A stretch of 64,000 nucleotides of DNA from an uncultured Bryobacterales bacterium (GTDB taxonomy: Bacteria > Acidobacteriota > Terriglobia > Bryobacterales > UBA6623), in assembly GCA_951813065.1 (NCBI GenBank), contig CATOTH010000007.1, positions 62,001-126,000 on the forward strand, written 5' to 3'. Positions 48,365 through 57,178 of this stretch are shown here, one piece after another; within the stretch, counting starts at the first letter, position 1, and each line of letters begins with the position of its first letter. The notes beneath the pieces are model-generated. The model saw only the letters and a list, made by a program, of their open reading frames with translations. It made no database searches and had not been told where the DNA came from. A program made the translations under genes and the position numbers.

Positions 48365-49810
48365 CTAGTGCGCGGCGTCCGCCTGCTCGATCTTTTGCAG
48401 AAACCGCTCGAGGGTTTCGACCATCTTCGATTGACCGTGGAAGCTTGCCAGATCGCGCGCTCTTTGGGCGTATTGCCTCGCCTTTTGAAAGTCTTGGACG
48501 CCGGCGTACGCATACGCCAGCGAATACATGAAAACCGGTGTCTTGTCGTCTTCAGGGGCCAGCGTCCGCAGATAATACCCGATTGCCTGGTCAGACCGAC
48601 CACTCCGGGCGGCGATGCGTCCGAGCCCAAAGTACGCTTCACGGTGATCCGGGTTGTTTTCGATCGCTTGCCGGAAACTCTGTTCCGCCTTGTCGAATTC
48701 CCCCTGGGCTTCAAGCACCGAGCCCAGATTGTTGTACGCATCGGCAAAGTAGGGGTTTGACCGAATCGCCCTCCGGAACGCCTCCTCGGCTTCGGCATAG
48801 CGCCGCTGCTGGGTGAGTACAAGTCCATAGTTGTAGTTGACTTCGGCCAAGTCCGGATTGAGTTCGAGCGCGGCGCGGTAGTGCTTCTCGGCCTGGATGA
48901 AGTCCTCCCTCATCCCGTAGATCGAGATGAGATTGACATGCGCGTGGATGAGTCGCGGATTGAGTTCCACCGCCTGTTTGTAGTACTCAAACGCTTCAGC
49001 GATCTGGCCCTTGTCGTACAGTCGCTTCCCCTCATTGACGTAGTGATAGGCGCCGGATTTCAAGCTTTCGATTTCATCGATCAAGCGATCCTCGGTCGGC
49101 GGAACGCTTGCTTGATGGTCCAGATAGGCCTGCAGGTGCTGTCTGGCTTGCGCCATGTCACCCAGCTCGCGGTAGGCCAATCCCAGCGCGTAGTGAGCCG
49201 GGCCAAACCGGGGAGAGAGCTCGCACGCAATCCGGTAGTTCTCGATGGCTGACCGCAAGTCTCCCTGCGCTTCTCTCACGCGCCCCGCGAGGTAGCGGAC
49301 CCGGGCGGAATCCGCCCGGCGATCGAGCAGCACATCGGACACTTGCCGCGCCTGAAGGAACTCTCCCATGTTGAGGAGAACCTCACCCAGCTTCAGGCGT
49401 GCCGGAAGATAGCCAGGCTCCAGCTGGATGGCTTCCCGGTAGAGGTCAGCAGCGGATTGCAAATCCTCTCCTTCGGCTGCGCGGATCGTGGCCAGATAGT
49501 ACACCCATTGAAAGGGCCGTGAATCGAGAATCCTGGCGCGCTCATAGCAGGCCGCTGCACCCCCGTACAGCTGGTAGGCATGCAGGATCATCCCGAGTCG
49601 CCCGTTGACCTCAGGATCATCGGGCTCGGCACGCGCCGTACGCAAAGCCTCCAGAATCTGCGTTCGGGCGGACGGCTCGACACTTGCAAGGGCTGATCCC
49701 TCCAACCGGGGCAACTCAGGCAGCGGAACGGACTCATCCGCAGCAAACGCTGCCGAAAGAAGGCCCGTCAACGCAAGAAGTGTCAGTGACGTTGAAGACC
49801 ATCCCTGCAC
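48365..49810 (-). CDS. Exported TPR-repeat protein
   Basis: 481 residues with a signal peptide (LLALTGLLSAAFA). About eleven TPR motifs follow, such as AESALRRAI-type helices: YREAIQLEPGYLPARLKLGEVL, YKQAVELNPRLIHAHVNLI, HYRAALELNPDLAEVNYNYGLV, AFRRAIRSNPYFADAYNNLG and SFRQAIENNPDHREAYFGLG. It acts as a periplasmic or secreted scaffold, probably for the ASPIC protein in the same transcript. Confidence 0.93.
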   Translation of the reverse strand: MQGWSSTSLTLLALTGLLSAAFAADESVPLPELPRLEGSALASVEPSARTQILEALRTARAEPDDPEVNGRLGMILHAYQLYGGAAACYERARILDSRPFQWVYYLATIRAAEGEDLQSAADLYREAIQLEPGYLPARLKLGEVLLNMGEFLQARQVSDVLLDRRADSARVRYLAGRVREAQGDLRSAIENYRIACELSPRFGPAHYALGLAYRELGDMAQARQHLQAYLDHQASVPPTEDRLIDEIESLKSGAYHYVNEGKRLYDKGQIAEAFEYYKQAVELNPRLIHAHVNLISIYGMREDFIQAEKHYRAALELNPDLAEVNYNYGLVLTQQRRYAEAEEAFRRAIRSNPYFADAYNNLGSVLEAQGEFDKAEQSFRQAIENNPDHREAYFGLGRIAARSGRSDQAIGYYLRTLAPEDDKTPVFMYSLAYAYAGVQDFQKARQYAQRARDLASFHGQSKMVETLERFLQKIEQADAAH

Positions 49811-50309
49811 GTTCGCCTTATTCTATCCCGCTCTTCTGACACGTGGTCCGTAGATTCAGTCTGTAGGAAGACCAGCAGACGGCGAAGCCAGAATCAGCGA
49901 CTCAGGCATCATTCCGGGGCTTGATGTCGTCGCGGGCGCTATCTGCAAGACCGGCACTGCATGGTACGGGACGCTGGGAACCGGTGATTGCGGCGGTTCT
50001 CAATACCGCTCTTCCTACAGCAGGGCTTGAGGGTTCAAATCCCACCACTACCTCTGTTCAACAGTGACACCGCCGGCTGTTGCCAGCACCCGGCGAGGCC
50101 GAGCTCCCACGGGCCAGGTGATGAAATTCTGTCCGTCAACCTCCGGACAGTAGCGCCCATTGACAAGTCGGACCGGGTCTTCATGGAACGCCGACGGACT
50201 GCTGGCACACGCCGGCCATCCGGGGCACGACGGCGAGAAAGGCGGGCCGGCAATCACACTGGCCGCGCTTCACGGGTTCGAACCGCCGCATTGTGCAGGG
50301 GCTCCCAAT
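49811..50309. other. Intergenic region with a tRNA 3'-end-like fragment
   Basis: No gene. At about 50029-50052 the sequence GAGGGTTCAAATCCCACC looks like the T arm and following acceptor side of a tRNA, but no matching 5' half or acceptor stem is present. It may be a relic of integration into a tRNA gene, or chance. Confidence 0.35.
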
Positions 50310-50357
50310 CAAGAAAAGCCTCGCTGGGCGCACCGATGGCAGTGCCCCAGCGAGGCT
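50310..50357 (-). terminator. Rho-independent terminator of the second TonB receptor gene
   Basis: On the minus strand a perfect 12-bp stem (AGCCTCGCTGGG/CCCAGCGAGGCT) with a 17-base loop is followed by TTTTCTT, 46 bases after the receptor stop codon. Ideal geometry for intrinsic termination. Confidence 0.88.
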
Positions 50358-50403
50358 GGTGGCGTTCGTGGCCGTAGCCGCTAGATTGAAGCTGTCATAT
50401 CAG

Positions 50404-53400
50404 CTAGAAGCCGAAACGGAGTGCCCATTGTATCTGACGAGGCGGAAACGCATCGCTGATGCGTCCAAACCCACCAGCGCTCCACCTTGCGCTGGGTAGC
50501 TGGAAATTGGTGTGGTTGAATGCATTAAAGAGCTCCAAGCGCAAATCAGCATGCACAGATTCGTTGACCTGAAACCTCTTGGTAATACCGATGTCAAAGT
50601 TCCAGAATTTTGGCCCCCAGGCGCTATTACGTGCGGCGTCGCCCGGCGTGTTGAGCGGTTGAAGCCGGTATGCATTGGCGTCGAGGAAGTTGAAACGATC
50701 AGTGCCAGGATCAATGCCGGTGTTCCCATCCCCCACTCGATCAGGGCGCAAAGTACTAGAGCCGCCGCTGTACGGGAGGAAGCGGAATGGCTTCCCGGTG
50801 ACCGGATCATTTCCAGTTGAACGTATATGGACGTCGACCGGTAGTCCTGACTTACCAGTAACGATGGTGTTGAACTGCCAGCCTCCGATGATGGCACTCA
50901 GCGCTGGACTGATGTTGTTACCCCATCTCTTGCCACGTCCGTAGGGAATCTGCCAGACATTCGCCACCGATAAGCGATGACGAGTTAACTGTCGATGAAA
51001 ACCTTTTTCCCGCCGCCGGTCCCCGGTCGGAAGGCCATTTGCGTCTTCAAGAATGACTTGAACGCCATTCCCTGCGGCAAAGCCCCCCGACTCCGCCATC
51101 CCACTAGCATAGGTATACGACGTCAGGTTATACCATCCCTCGCTAAAGCGTTGCTCAAACTTGGTCTGAAGGGCGTGATATTCCGATCTGGAGGTCGACT
51201 CCCAGAGCTCTATGTTACCCAGATGAGGATATCTCCGATTCGTCCGAATATTTCCGTCTAGCCCGAACGGTGCCCGGTTGGGTTGGATGCTGGCTTCTTG
51301 ATTAGCGACCCTGTTACCAACATACGCGACTTCAAAGGTCGCCGAGGGGGTCAGCAGGAACTGTAAAGCCGTATTCCACTGTTGGACCGTCGAAGCCTCT
51401 ATGTCTTGCTTACGGAATTGCCATCCGAGATTTTCGGTCCTGACCGCACCGGGATCCAAGAAGTCCCCGGGAATCGGCATGGATAGTGTAAGCGGCGGTG
51501 GACCGTCCCCTCCTTGGCGTGTTAAGGTAATCGGGAGGGTATTGGGGCCATTAATCAGCAAGTTGCCTCCCGAGCCGTGAAAGTCCTCCCCGGAGAAGAA
51601 AACGCCGTAACCACCCCGGAAGACCATGCCGCTTGCAAGCTGGTAGGAAACCCCAAACCGTGGACCAAGGTTGTTGAAATCCTGGTCCTGCACGAATTTG
51701 TCGGTTGCCTCTCTGGCGCCAAACAGCAGTGGTGAACCCCCTGGTGCGATCATCAACTGTCCCGATTGAAGGTCAAGATTGATGTTCGTAATTGGCGCTT
51801 TACCCCAGAACGGTGTTACGTACTCATAACGCAGGCCCAGGTTGATCGTCAGTTGTGGGGTGACCTTCCAGTCGTCCTGGAGGTACATCGATAAGTTCTG
51901 CTGCAGTTGCTCGCAAATCATATGAGTCTGGCCCCTCACGTCTTGGGGATAGCCGATCAACATATCGGCGGCAGCATCCCTAGTGTATTCGTTAGAGAAA
52001 CTGAAGCGGGTTGTGCGGTACTGGAGATCAACCCACTCATTGTTCTTGTGCCGGAAGTCGAAGCCCATTTTTAGGGAGTGGGATCCCTTGACCGTGGAAA
52101 GTGTGTTATTGATCTGGTAGGCGTCGGGGTCTTGGTACTGCGGCCGCCAGCCGCCGGTCCCTAGATTCTGATAACCGCTTATCACGATCCGCGGAAGGCC
52201 CCCGACCTCATCAAGCTCGGGCGGGATCCCCAGAAAACCAAATTCGGTTGCCGTGACGCCGCCCACACCGGCATGCACAAAGCTGGAGGATGTCCGATTG
52301 TAACCAAAGCGAAACTCATTCACCGTAGTCGGTGAAATCACCCGGTTCCAACTCGTACCAAGGCTCTGGTTGCGCGCAAGCTGGGCACCACCATCCCCGC
52401 CCCCAGTATCAGCAGGGAGCCCCAAGGTGGGCTCCTTGTAGCCATTTGCGTCGTTGAAGCTGAAGCGAGCGAAGAGACGATCGTTGCCGGAAGCATAGTG
52501 GTCAATCCGGACATCAAACTTATGGACTTTATCGGTTTTGGGAAGCTGGACACCAAAATTTTCAACGGGTCGGCCAGCGGAACTTAGCTCACCTGGCTGG
52601 TTCGGCGCCGGGTAGAGATCAATGAGTTTCTTGCCCAACGGATCAATCAGAGTACCCGGAACCTGGTTATTCGGGATGGGATTCCCCGTTGTCGGATCCT
52701 CGAGACCAAAGGTCAAGGCGCTGAAATCGCCGCCCTTCATCGCCCCTGTGGGCACTGCGCGAATCTGGAGTTCCGAGGTGTTGCTAAAGAAACCCTCATA
52801 GTCGGTGAAGTAGAATAACTTGTCCCGGACGATCCGCCCACCGATGGTGCCTCCGACCTGATTCCAGGCCAGGTCATCCTTCGGGGTCCCGAGCAGATTG
52901 CCTCGCCACGAATTGGCTGCGAGTTTCGCGGCGCGGTTGTACCACCAAGCCGAGCCGTGCGTGTCATTCCCTCCCGAGCGAATGGAAGCGTTAACAACGG
53001 CCCCGGCCGCACGGCCGAATTCAGCCGAAAAATTGTTGGTCATAACCTTGAACTCACTGAGAGTGTCCGGCGAAGGTTGCACGATCTGGGCAGAACGAGA
53101 TTGCAGGTTGGTTGTATTCTGGTTATTGTCGAAACCATCCAGAAGAAAATTGTTCTGCGTGTGATTGTTGCCATTGACCACCAGCCAACCGGGGCCGCGG
53201 GTATTGGCGTTCAATGTGCTCTCGGTTGCGCCCGGCACCAGCAAGGTCAGGTCGGTGTAACGACGAGCGGCCAAGGGCAGCTCCACGATGACCTTGCCGC
53301 GCACGACCTGCCCCAGAGAGGCATCCTCGGTTTGGATCGTGGCCACTTCGGCCACTACTTCGACGGTCTCAGTCACTTGGGCCACTTCCAAGCCAGCCCG

Positions 53401-53739
53401 CACCAGTCGATTTTGGTTTACATCAATTACGACATCGTTGATCCGGACCGTGTTAAATCCCAGCATCTCAACTTCCACGGTGTAAGTCCCACGCGGAAGA
53501 GGAGAGAACACAGCTTGCCCCTCGGTCGAGCTGGATCTTACTGTCGAGGTATTCGTGCTCACATCTGTGACCGTCACAGACGCGGCTGGTACCGTCGCTC
53601 CAGAAGCGTCCTCGACCAACACCCTTAGCGAGCCAGCGTCCTGCTGAGCACCTAACGGTTGCGGCAAGCTAACAAGCATCAAGATCAGGGCAAATAGACC
53701 GATGCGGAAAATTGCCTTTCGCGAATTCAGATTGCTCAT
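50404..53739 (-). CDS. TonB-dependent receptor with carboxypeptidase-regulatory domain (Oar-like)
   Basis: 1111 residues, ATG at 53739 preceded by GGAGG 13 bases upstream. Signal peptide to about PQPLGAQ, then a carboxypeptidase regulatory-like domain (LRVLVEDASGATVPAASVTVTD), a plug (RYTDLTLLVPGATEST, NNHTQNNFLLDGFDNNQNTTN, NFSAEFGRAAGAVVNASIRSGGNDTHGSAWWY) and a long barrel ending in the aromatic residue of QWALRFGF. Same family as the 28.5-31.8 kb gene but clearly divergent in sequence, so it probably has another ligand. It has its own terminator and likely its own promoter. Confidence 0.93.
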   Translation of the reverse strand: MSNLNSRKAIFRIGLFALILMLVSLPQPLGAQQDAGSLRVLVEDASGATVPAASVTVTDVSTNTSTVRSSSTEGQAVFSPLPRGTYTVEVEMLGFNTVRINDVVIDVNQNRLVRAGLEVAQVTETVEVVAEVATIQTEDASLGQVVRGKVIVELPLAARRYTDLTLLVPGATESTLNANTRGPGWLVVNGNNHTQNNFLLDGFDNNQNTTNLQSRSAQIVQPSPDTLSEFKVMTNNFSAEFGRAAGAVVNASIRSGGNDTHGSAWWYNRAAKLAANSWRGNLLGTPKDDLAWNQVGGTIGGRIVRDKLFYFTDYEGFFSNTSELQIRAVPTGAMKGGDFSALTFGLEDPTTGNPIPNNQVPGTLIDPLGKKLIDLYPAPNQPGELSSAGRPVENFGVQLPKTDKVHKFDVRIDHYASGNDRLFARFSFNDANGYKEPTLGLPADTGGGDGGAQLARNQSLGTSWNRVISPTTVNEFRFGYNRTSSSFVHAGVGGVTATEFGFLGIPPELDEVGGLPRIVISGYQNLGTGGWRPQYQDPDAYQINNTLSTVKGSHSLKMGFDFRHKNNEWVDLQYRTTRFSFSNEYTRDAAADMLIGYPQDVRGQTHMICEQLQQNLSMYLQDDWKVTPQLTINLGLRYEYVTPFWGKAPITNINLDLQSGQLMIAPGGSPLLFGAREATDKFVQDQDFNNLGPRFGVSYQLASGMVFRGGYGVFFSGEDFHGSGGNLLINGPNTLPITLTRQGGDGPPPLTLSMPIPGDFLDPGAVRTENLGWQFRKQDIEASTVQQWNTALQFLLTPSATFEVAYVGNRVANQEASIQPNRAPFGLDGNIRTNRRYPHLGNIELWESTSRSEYHALQTKFEQRFSEGWYNLTSYTYASGMAESGGFAAGNGVQVILEDANGLPTGDRRREKGFHRQLTRHRLSVANVWQIPYGRGKRWGNNISPALSAIIGGWQFNTIVTGKSGLPVDVHIRSTGNDPVTGKPFRFLPYSGGSSTLRPDRVGDGNTGIDPGTDRFNFLDANAYRLQPLNTPGDAARNSAWGPKFWNFDIGITKRFQVNESVHADLRLELFNAFNHTNFQLPSARWSAGGFGRISDAFPPRQIQWALRFGF

Positions 53740-53789
53740 ACTGTAGGATCCTCCAGTGGTCCCGATAGGTATGGAAATCGATTACTTAT

Positions 53790-53826
53790 TTGGGAATTCC
53801 AAATTCCAACCCAGCGAATATATACC
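53790..53826 (-). promoter_or_regulatory. Candidate promoter and operator of the receptor gene
   Basis: The stretch upstream of the receptor is unusually AT-rich. It includes TATATATTCGC on the minus strand (a -10-like element at about 53816-53825) and an imperfect 20-bp palindrome TTGGGAATTCC/AAATTCCAA at 53790-53809, close to where transcription would begin. The palindrome could be a regulator site; no regulator can be named. Confidence 0.3.
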
Positions 53827-53895
53827 ACCATCATTTCGAAGCTGTCAACCACCCCCGGCAAAAAGATTGTTTTTCAGTCACTTCCGGTGTCCCGC

Positions 53896-53980
53896 CTTGG
53901 CAGATGAGCGGATCAGTTCGGAGCAAATTGGATCAGTCCGGGGCAGTTCGGAGCGTACGGTGGGTCCCAAGGTGGGTCCC
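53896..53980 (+). repeat. 85-bp direct repeat, left copy
   Basis: Aligns without gaps to 61599-61683 at about 80% identity by eye, the best-conserved core being GGGCAGTTCGGAGCGTA then GGTGGGTCCCAA. Inside it CAGTTCGGAGC-type words recur twice. The two copies lie in the same orientation and bracket the restriction-modification region. Confidence 0.75.
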
Positions 53981-54122
53981 GGCGAGAGCTTCTCCTTCGT
54001 CTCGTGTCTACCCGTAGACTTCTGCAAGAATTGGAATCTAGGTTCCGTGTATTGAGCCGGCCGATTGTGGGTAACCGTGCGGGGCGGCGCGTCCACCTGT
54101 AGCCGTCCAAGTCAGGATTTGC

Positions 54123-56322
54123 ATGGGTGGTGCACAGGTCAACCTCGGTCGCGGAACTGTGCAGGAATTGCTCGTAGACCAATCTCAACTCTCCTGGATC
54201 GCTAGTTTCATCTGGCGAATCGCGGACGACGTGCTGCGGGACCTCTATGTCCGCGGCAAGTACCGCGACGTGATCCTACCCATGACTGTGCTTCGGCGGC
54301 TCGATTCGATCTTGGAACCGCGCAAGTCGGCCGTTCTAGAACTGAAGGCGCAACTCGACGTGGCTCAGATCCACCATCAGGATGCGGCTCTGCGAGAAGC
54401 TGCCGGCCAGGCGTTCTAGAACACCTCGAAGTTCACTCTGCGGGACCCTAGGGCAAGAGCCAGCCAGCAGCAACTTAGATCTGATTTCGAAGCATATCTC
54501 GATGGCTTCTCCCCGAACGTCCAAGACATCCTGGAGAAGTTTGAATTTCGGAACCAGATTCCTCGCCTGTCAAAGGCCGACGCCCTAGGAACGCTCATCG
54601 AGCGGTTCCTTTCGTCGGACGTGAATCTGAGTCCCAATGCGATCCTTTACGGCGACGGATCGATAAAGCATCCGGGTCTTGACAATCACGGGATGGGAAC
54701 GGTCTTTGAAGAACTTGTACGTCGCTTCAACGAAGAGAACAACGAAGAGGCCGGAGAACACTGGACCCCGCGCGATGCTGTGAGGCTGATGGCGAGGCTC
54801 GTGTTCTTGCCAGTCGCCGATCAGATCCAATCTGGAACTTACCTAATGTACGACGGTGCCTGCGGTACCGGTGGAATGCTGACAGTGGCCGAGGAAACCT
54901 TGGCCGAGATCGCAACACAACGGTGAAAGCAGGTTGCACCGCATCTCTACGGACAGGAGATCAATGCAGAAACCTACGCCATAGCCAAGGCAGATCTGCT
55001 CATCAAGGGAGAAGGTGGAGCGGCAGACAGTATCGTTGGGGGACCGGAGTACTCGACGCTTTCTAACGATGCTTTTCCGGATCGCGAGTTCGACTTCATG
55101 CTCTCGAATCCACCCTACGGCAAGAGTTGGAAGAACGACTTGGAGCGGTTGGGCGGAAAGTCCGAGATTCACGACCCGCGATTCTTGATCGAGCACGGCG
55201 ACGACCCGGAATACTCGCTCGTCACCCGTTCAAGTGACGGCCAGATGCTGTTCCTAGCAAACATGGTCTCCAAGATGAAGCACGGCACGGCGCTGGGGAG
55301 CCGCATCGCAGAGGTTCACAACGGCTCGTCCCTGTTCACCGGCGACGCCGGGCAGGGCGAGAGCAACATCCGCCGATGGGTCATTGAGAACGACTGGCTC
55401 GAAGCAATCGTAGCGCTGCCGCTCAACATGTTCTACAACACGGGGATCGCCACCTACGTGTGGGTGCTGAGCAACCGCAAGGCGGAGCAACGCAAGGGCA
55501 AAGTGCAGCTGATCGACGCTACCCAGTGGTTCAAGCCGTTGCGGAAGAATCTCGGCAAGAAGAACTGCGAACTGTCCGAGGAAGACATCGCGCGCATCTG
55601 CGATACGATACGTCGCGTTCGAGGAGGGCGAGCAGTCGAAGATCTTCCCGAACGAAGCGTTCGGCTACTGGAAGCTGACTGTCGAACGGCCTCTCCGCCT
55701 TGCGGTCGACCTATCCGCAGAACGGCGGGACCAGTTCCGAGCGATCTGCAAGGAGGCCAAGGAGTTTCCGATGGCTGGCCTCGTCGACCGGCTGGCAGCG
55801 AAGCTCGGGCAGGGCCAGCATCGCGACCTTAACGTGCTCATGGACTCGCTAGCGGAAGATGCCAAGCAGCGCGGGGTCAAGCCGACAGCGAAGCGCAAGA
55901 AGCTGTTGCGCGACTCGCTGGCAGAACGTAGCGAGGAAGCCGAACCGGTAGTGGCAAGGAAGCACAAACGGGGGAAGTTGGAGCCGGATCCGATGCGGGG
56001 TCACTACGAAGTCATGCTTGGCGGCAAGCGCTGGGTCGTCGAATACGAGCCGGACGCGGAGCTGCGTGACACGGAGCAGGTTCCTTTGCTGGAGGAAGGA
56101 GGGGTCGAAGCGTTCCTGAAACGTGAGGTGCTGCCTTACGCGGAGGATGCCTGGTACGTACCAGCGAGCGTGAAGACCGGCTACGAGATTAGCTTCGCTC
56201 GGTTCTTCTCCAAGCCGAAGCCCCTGAGGACGCTGACGGAGATCCGTTCGGAGATCGTGGCTGTCGAGAAAGAGGCGGAGGGATTGCTGGGAGGCTTGTT
56301 GGGAGGAGAGCTACTCGCTAGG
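54123..56322 (+). pseudogene. hsdM: Type I restriction-modification methyltransferase HsdM, broken
   Basis: Conceptual translation starts at 54123 with LSWIASFIWRIADDVLRDLYVRGKYRDVILPMTVLRRLD, the N6-MTase N-terminal domain. It hits TAG at 54417-54419 where the family has Tyr (AGQAF*NTSKF), continues through motif I (MYDGACGTGGML), hits TGA at 54924-54926, continues through GQEINAETYAIAKADLL and motif IV (LSNPPYGKSW), and shifts frame near 55610 by one extra base, after which FEEGEQSKIFPNEAFGYWKLT is read to the C-terminal helix. Three lesions in an otherwise well-conserved gene imply recent inactivation (or sequence errors). HsdM with HsdS would methylate adenine in a bipartite target. No hsdR is visible in the window. 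Confidence 0.88.
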
Positions 56323-56784
56323 CAGAGGAAGCTGCGAGTTTACGCCGACACGTCAGTGATCGGCGGCTGCGAGGACTTGGGGTTCCGGGAGCCCTCTCGG
56401 CGGTTGATCGAGAGGTGCGCACGGGGTGAGGTCACGCTGGTTGTGTCGGCGATTACACTACAGGAACTGGAAGATGCCCCCCAACCCGTGCGTGAAGTGC
56501 TCCGGGTGATCGACACCGAAGATCTGGAGGTGATCGCCATTACCGAGGAGGTCAGGGAACTTGCGGATCGTTACATTGAGTGCGGTGCCCTCAGCGCGGC
56601 AATGCGCGCCGACACCCAGCACATCGCCGCGGCAACCGTAGCGGACGTAGACGTGCTGGCAAGTTGGAACTTCAGACATATGGTGAATCTGACGCGAATC
56701 CGACAGTACAACGAGGTGAACCGGCGCACGGGATACCCCGCGGTAGACATCCGCAGCCCTATGGAGCTTGAGAATGCAGAGTGA
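55771..56784 (+). CDS. HsdM C-terminal segment fused in frame to a PIN toxin domain
   Basis: 337 codons from the first ATG after the hsdM frameshift. Residues 1-180 are the HsdM C-terminal region (GHYEVMLGGKRWVVEYEPDAELRDTEQVPL, EIRSEIVAVEKEAEGLLGGLL). Residues 187-337 are a PIN/VapC-like RNase domain beginning KLRVYADTSVIGG: acidic residues D193, E232 (TLQELEDAP), D281 (MRADTQHIAAATV) and D292 or D294 form the expected metal site. The reading frame passes from one domain to the other with no stop or conventional start, so the PIN toxin is translated as part of this product or from a weak internal start. The stop overlaps the next gene by 11 bases, typical of a toxin-antitoxin pair. Confidence 0.8.
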   Translation: MAGLVDRLAAKLGQGQHRDLNVLMDSLAEDAKQRGVKPTAKRKKLLRDSLAERSEEAEPVVARKHKRGKLEPDPMRGHYEVMLGGKRWVVEYEPDAELRDTEQVPLLEEGGVEAFLKREVLPYAEDAWYVPASVKTGYEISFARFFSKPKPLRTLTEIRSEIVAVEKEAEGLLGGLLGGELLARQRKLRVYADTSVIGGCEDLGFREPSRRLIERCARGEVTLVVSAITLQELEDAPQPVREVLRVIDTEDLEVIAITEEVRELADRYIECGALSAAMRADTQHIAAATVADVDVLASWNFRHMVNLTRIRQYNEVNRRTGYPAVDIRSPMELENAE

Positions 56785-56992
56785 AACCGGCATCAAGTCG
56801 TTCGATTGCGTGAAGTGGACGCGCGAGACCCGGGATCGGATCAGCGCTGAGATCAGGGACATGTCCGACGAGGAGTTTCGCCGGTGGCTGGAAGCGCGGC
56901 GGCCCAAGGATCCGTTTCTGGCGGAGCTGTTCGACCGGAAAGCGCCGCCGACGGGCAGTAGGGCCCCCTCCCGGACGCCTGCGGGGGACTAG
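56774..56992 (+). CDS. Small antitoxin-like protein paired with the PIN domain
   Basis: 72 residues from the ATG at 56774, inside the 3' end of the PIN gene. It reads FDCVKWTRETRDRISAEIRDMSDEEFRRWLEARR, a charged amphipathic segment with a SFDCVKW N-terminal motif seen in small partners of this PIN subfamily. It probably wraps the toxin active site. No DNA-binding motif is obvious. The 3' third (PTGSRAPSRTPAGD) is low-complexity. Confidence 0.7.
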   Translation: MQSETGIKSFDCVKWTRETRDRISAEIRDMSDEEFRRWLEARRPKDPFLAELFDRKAPPTGSRAPSRTPAGD

Positions 56993-57178
56993 CGCATGGT
57001 GGACGGATTCCGACGGCACACTTGGAAGAAACCAGAGAATGACCGGAGTGCCTTCCCGAGCCTCGTTGCCATCTAGGGGGTCCGGCGAAAGGTGCGAGAG
57101 GCGGTGGAATGTGAAAGTGAAGAAACCATCGAGCGAGCGAGAGTGAACCGCCTGCCCTGTAATCCGCAGAGATTGCCG

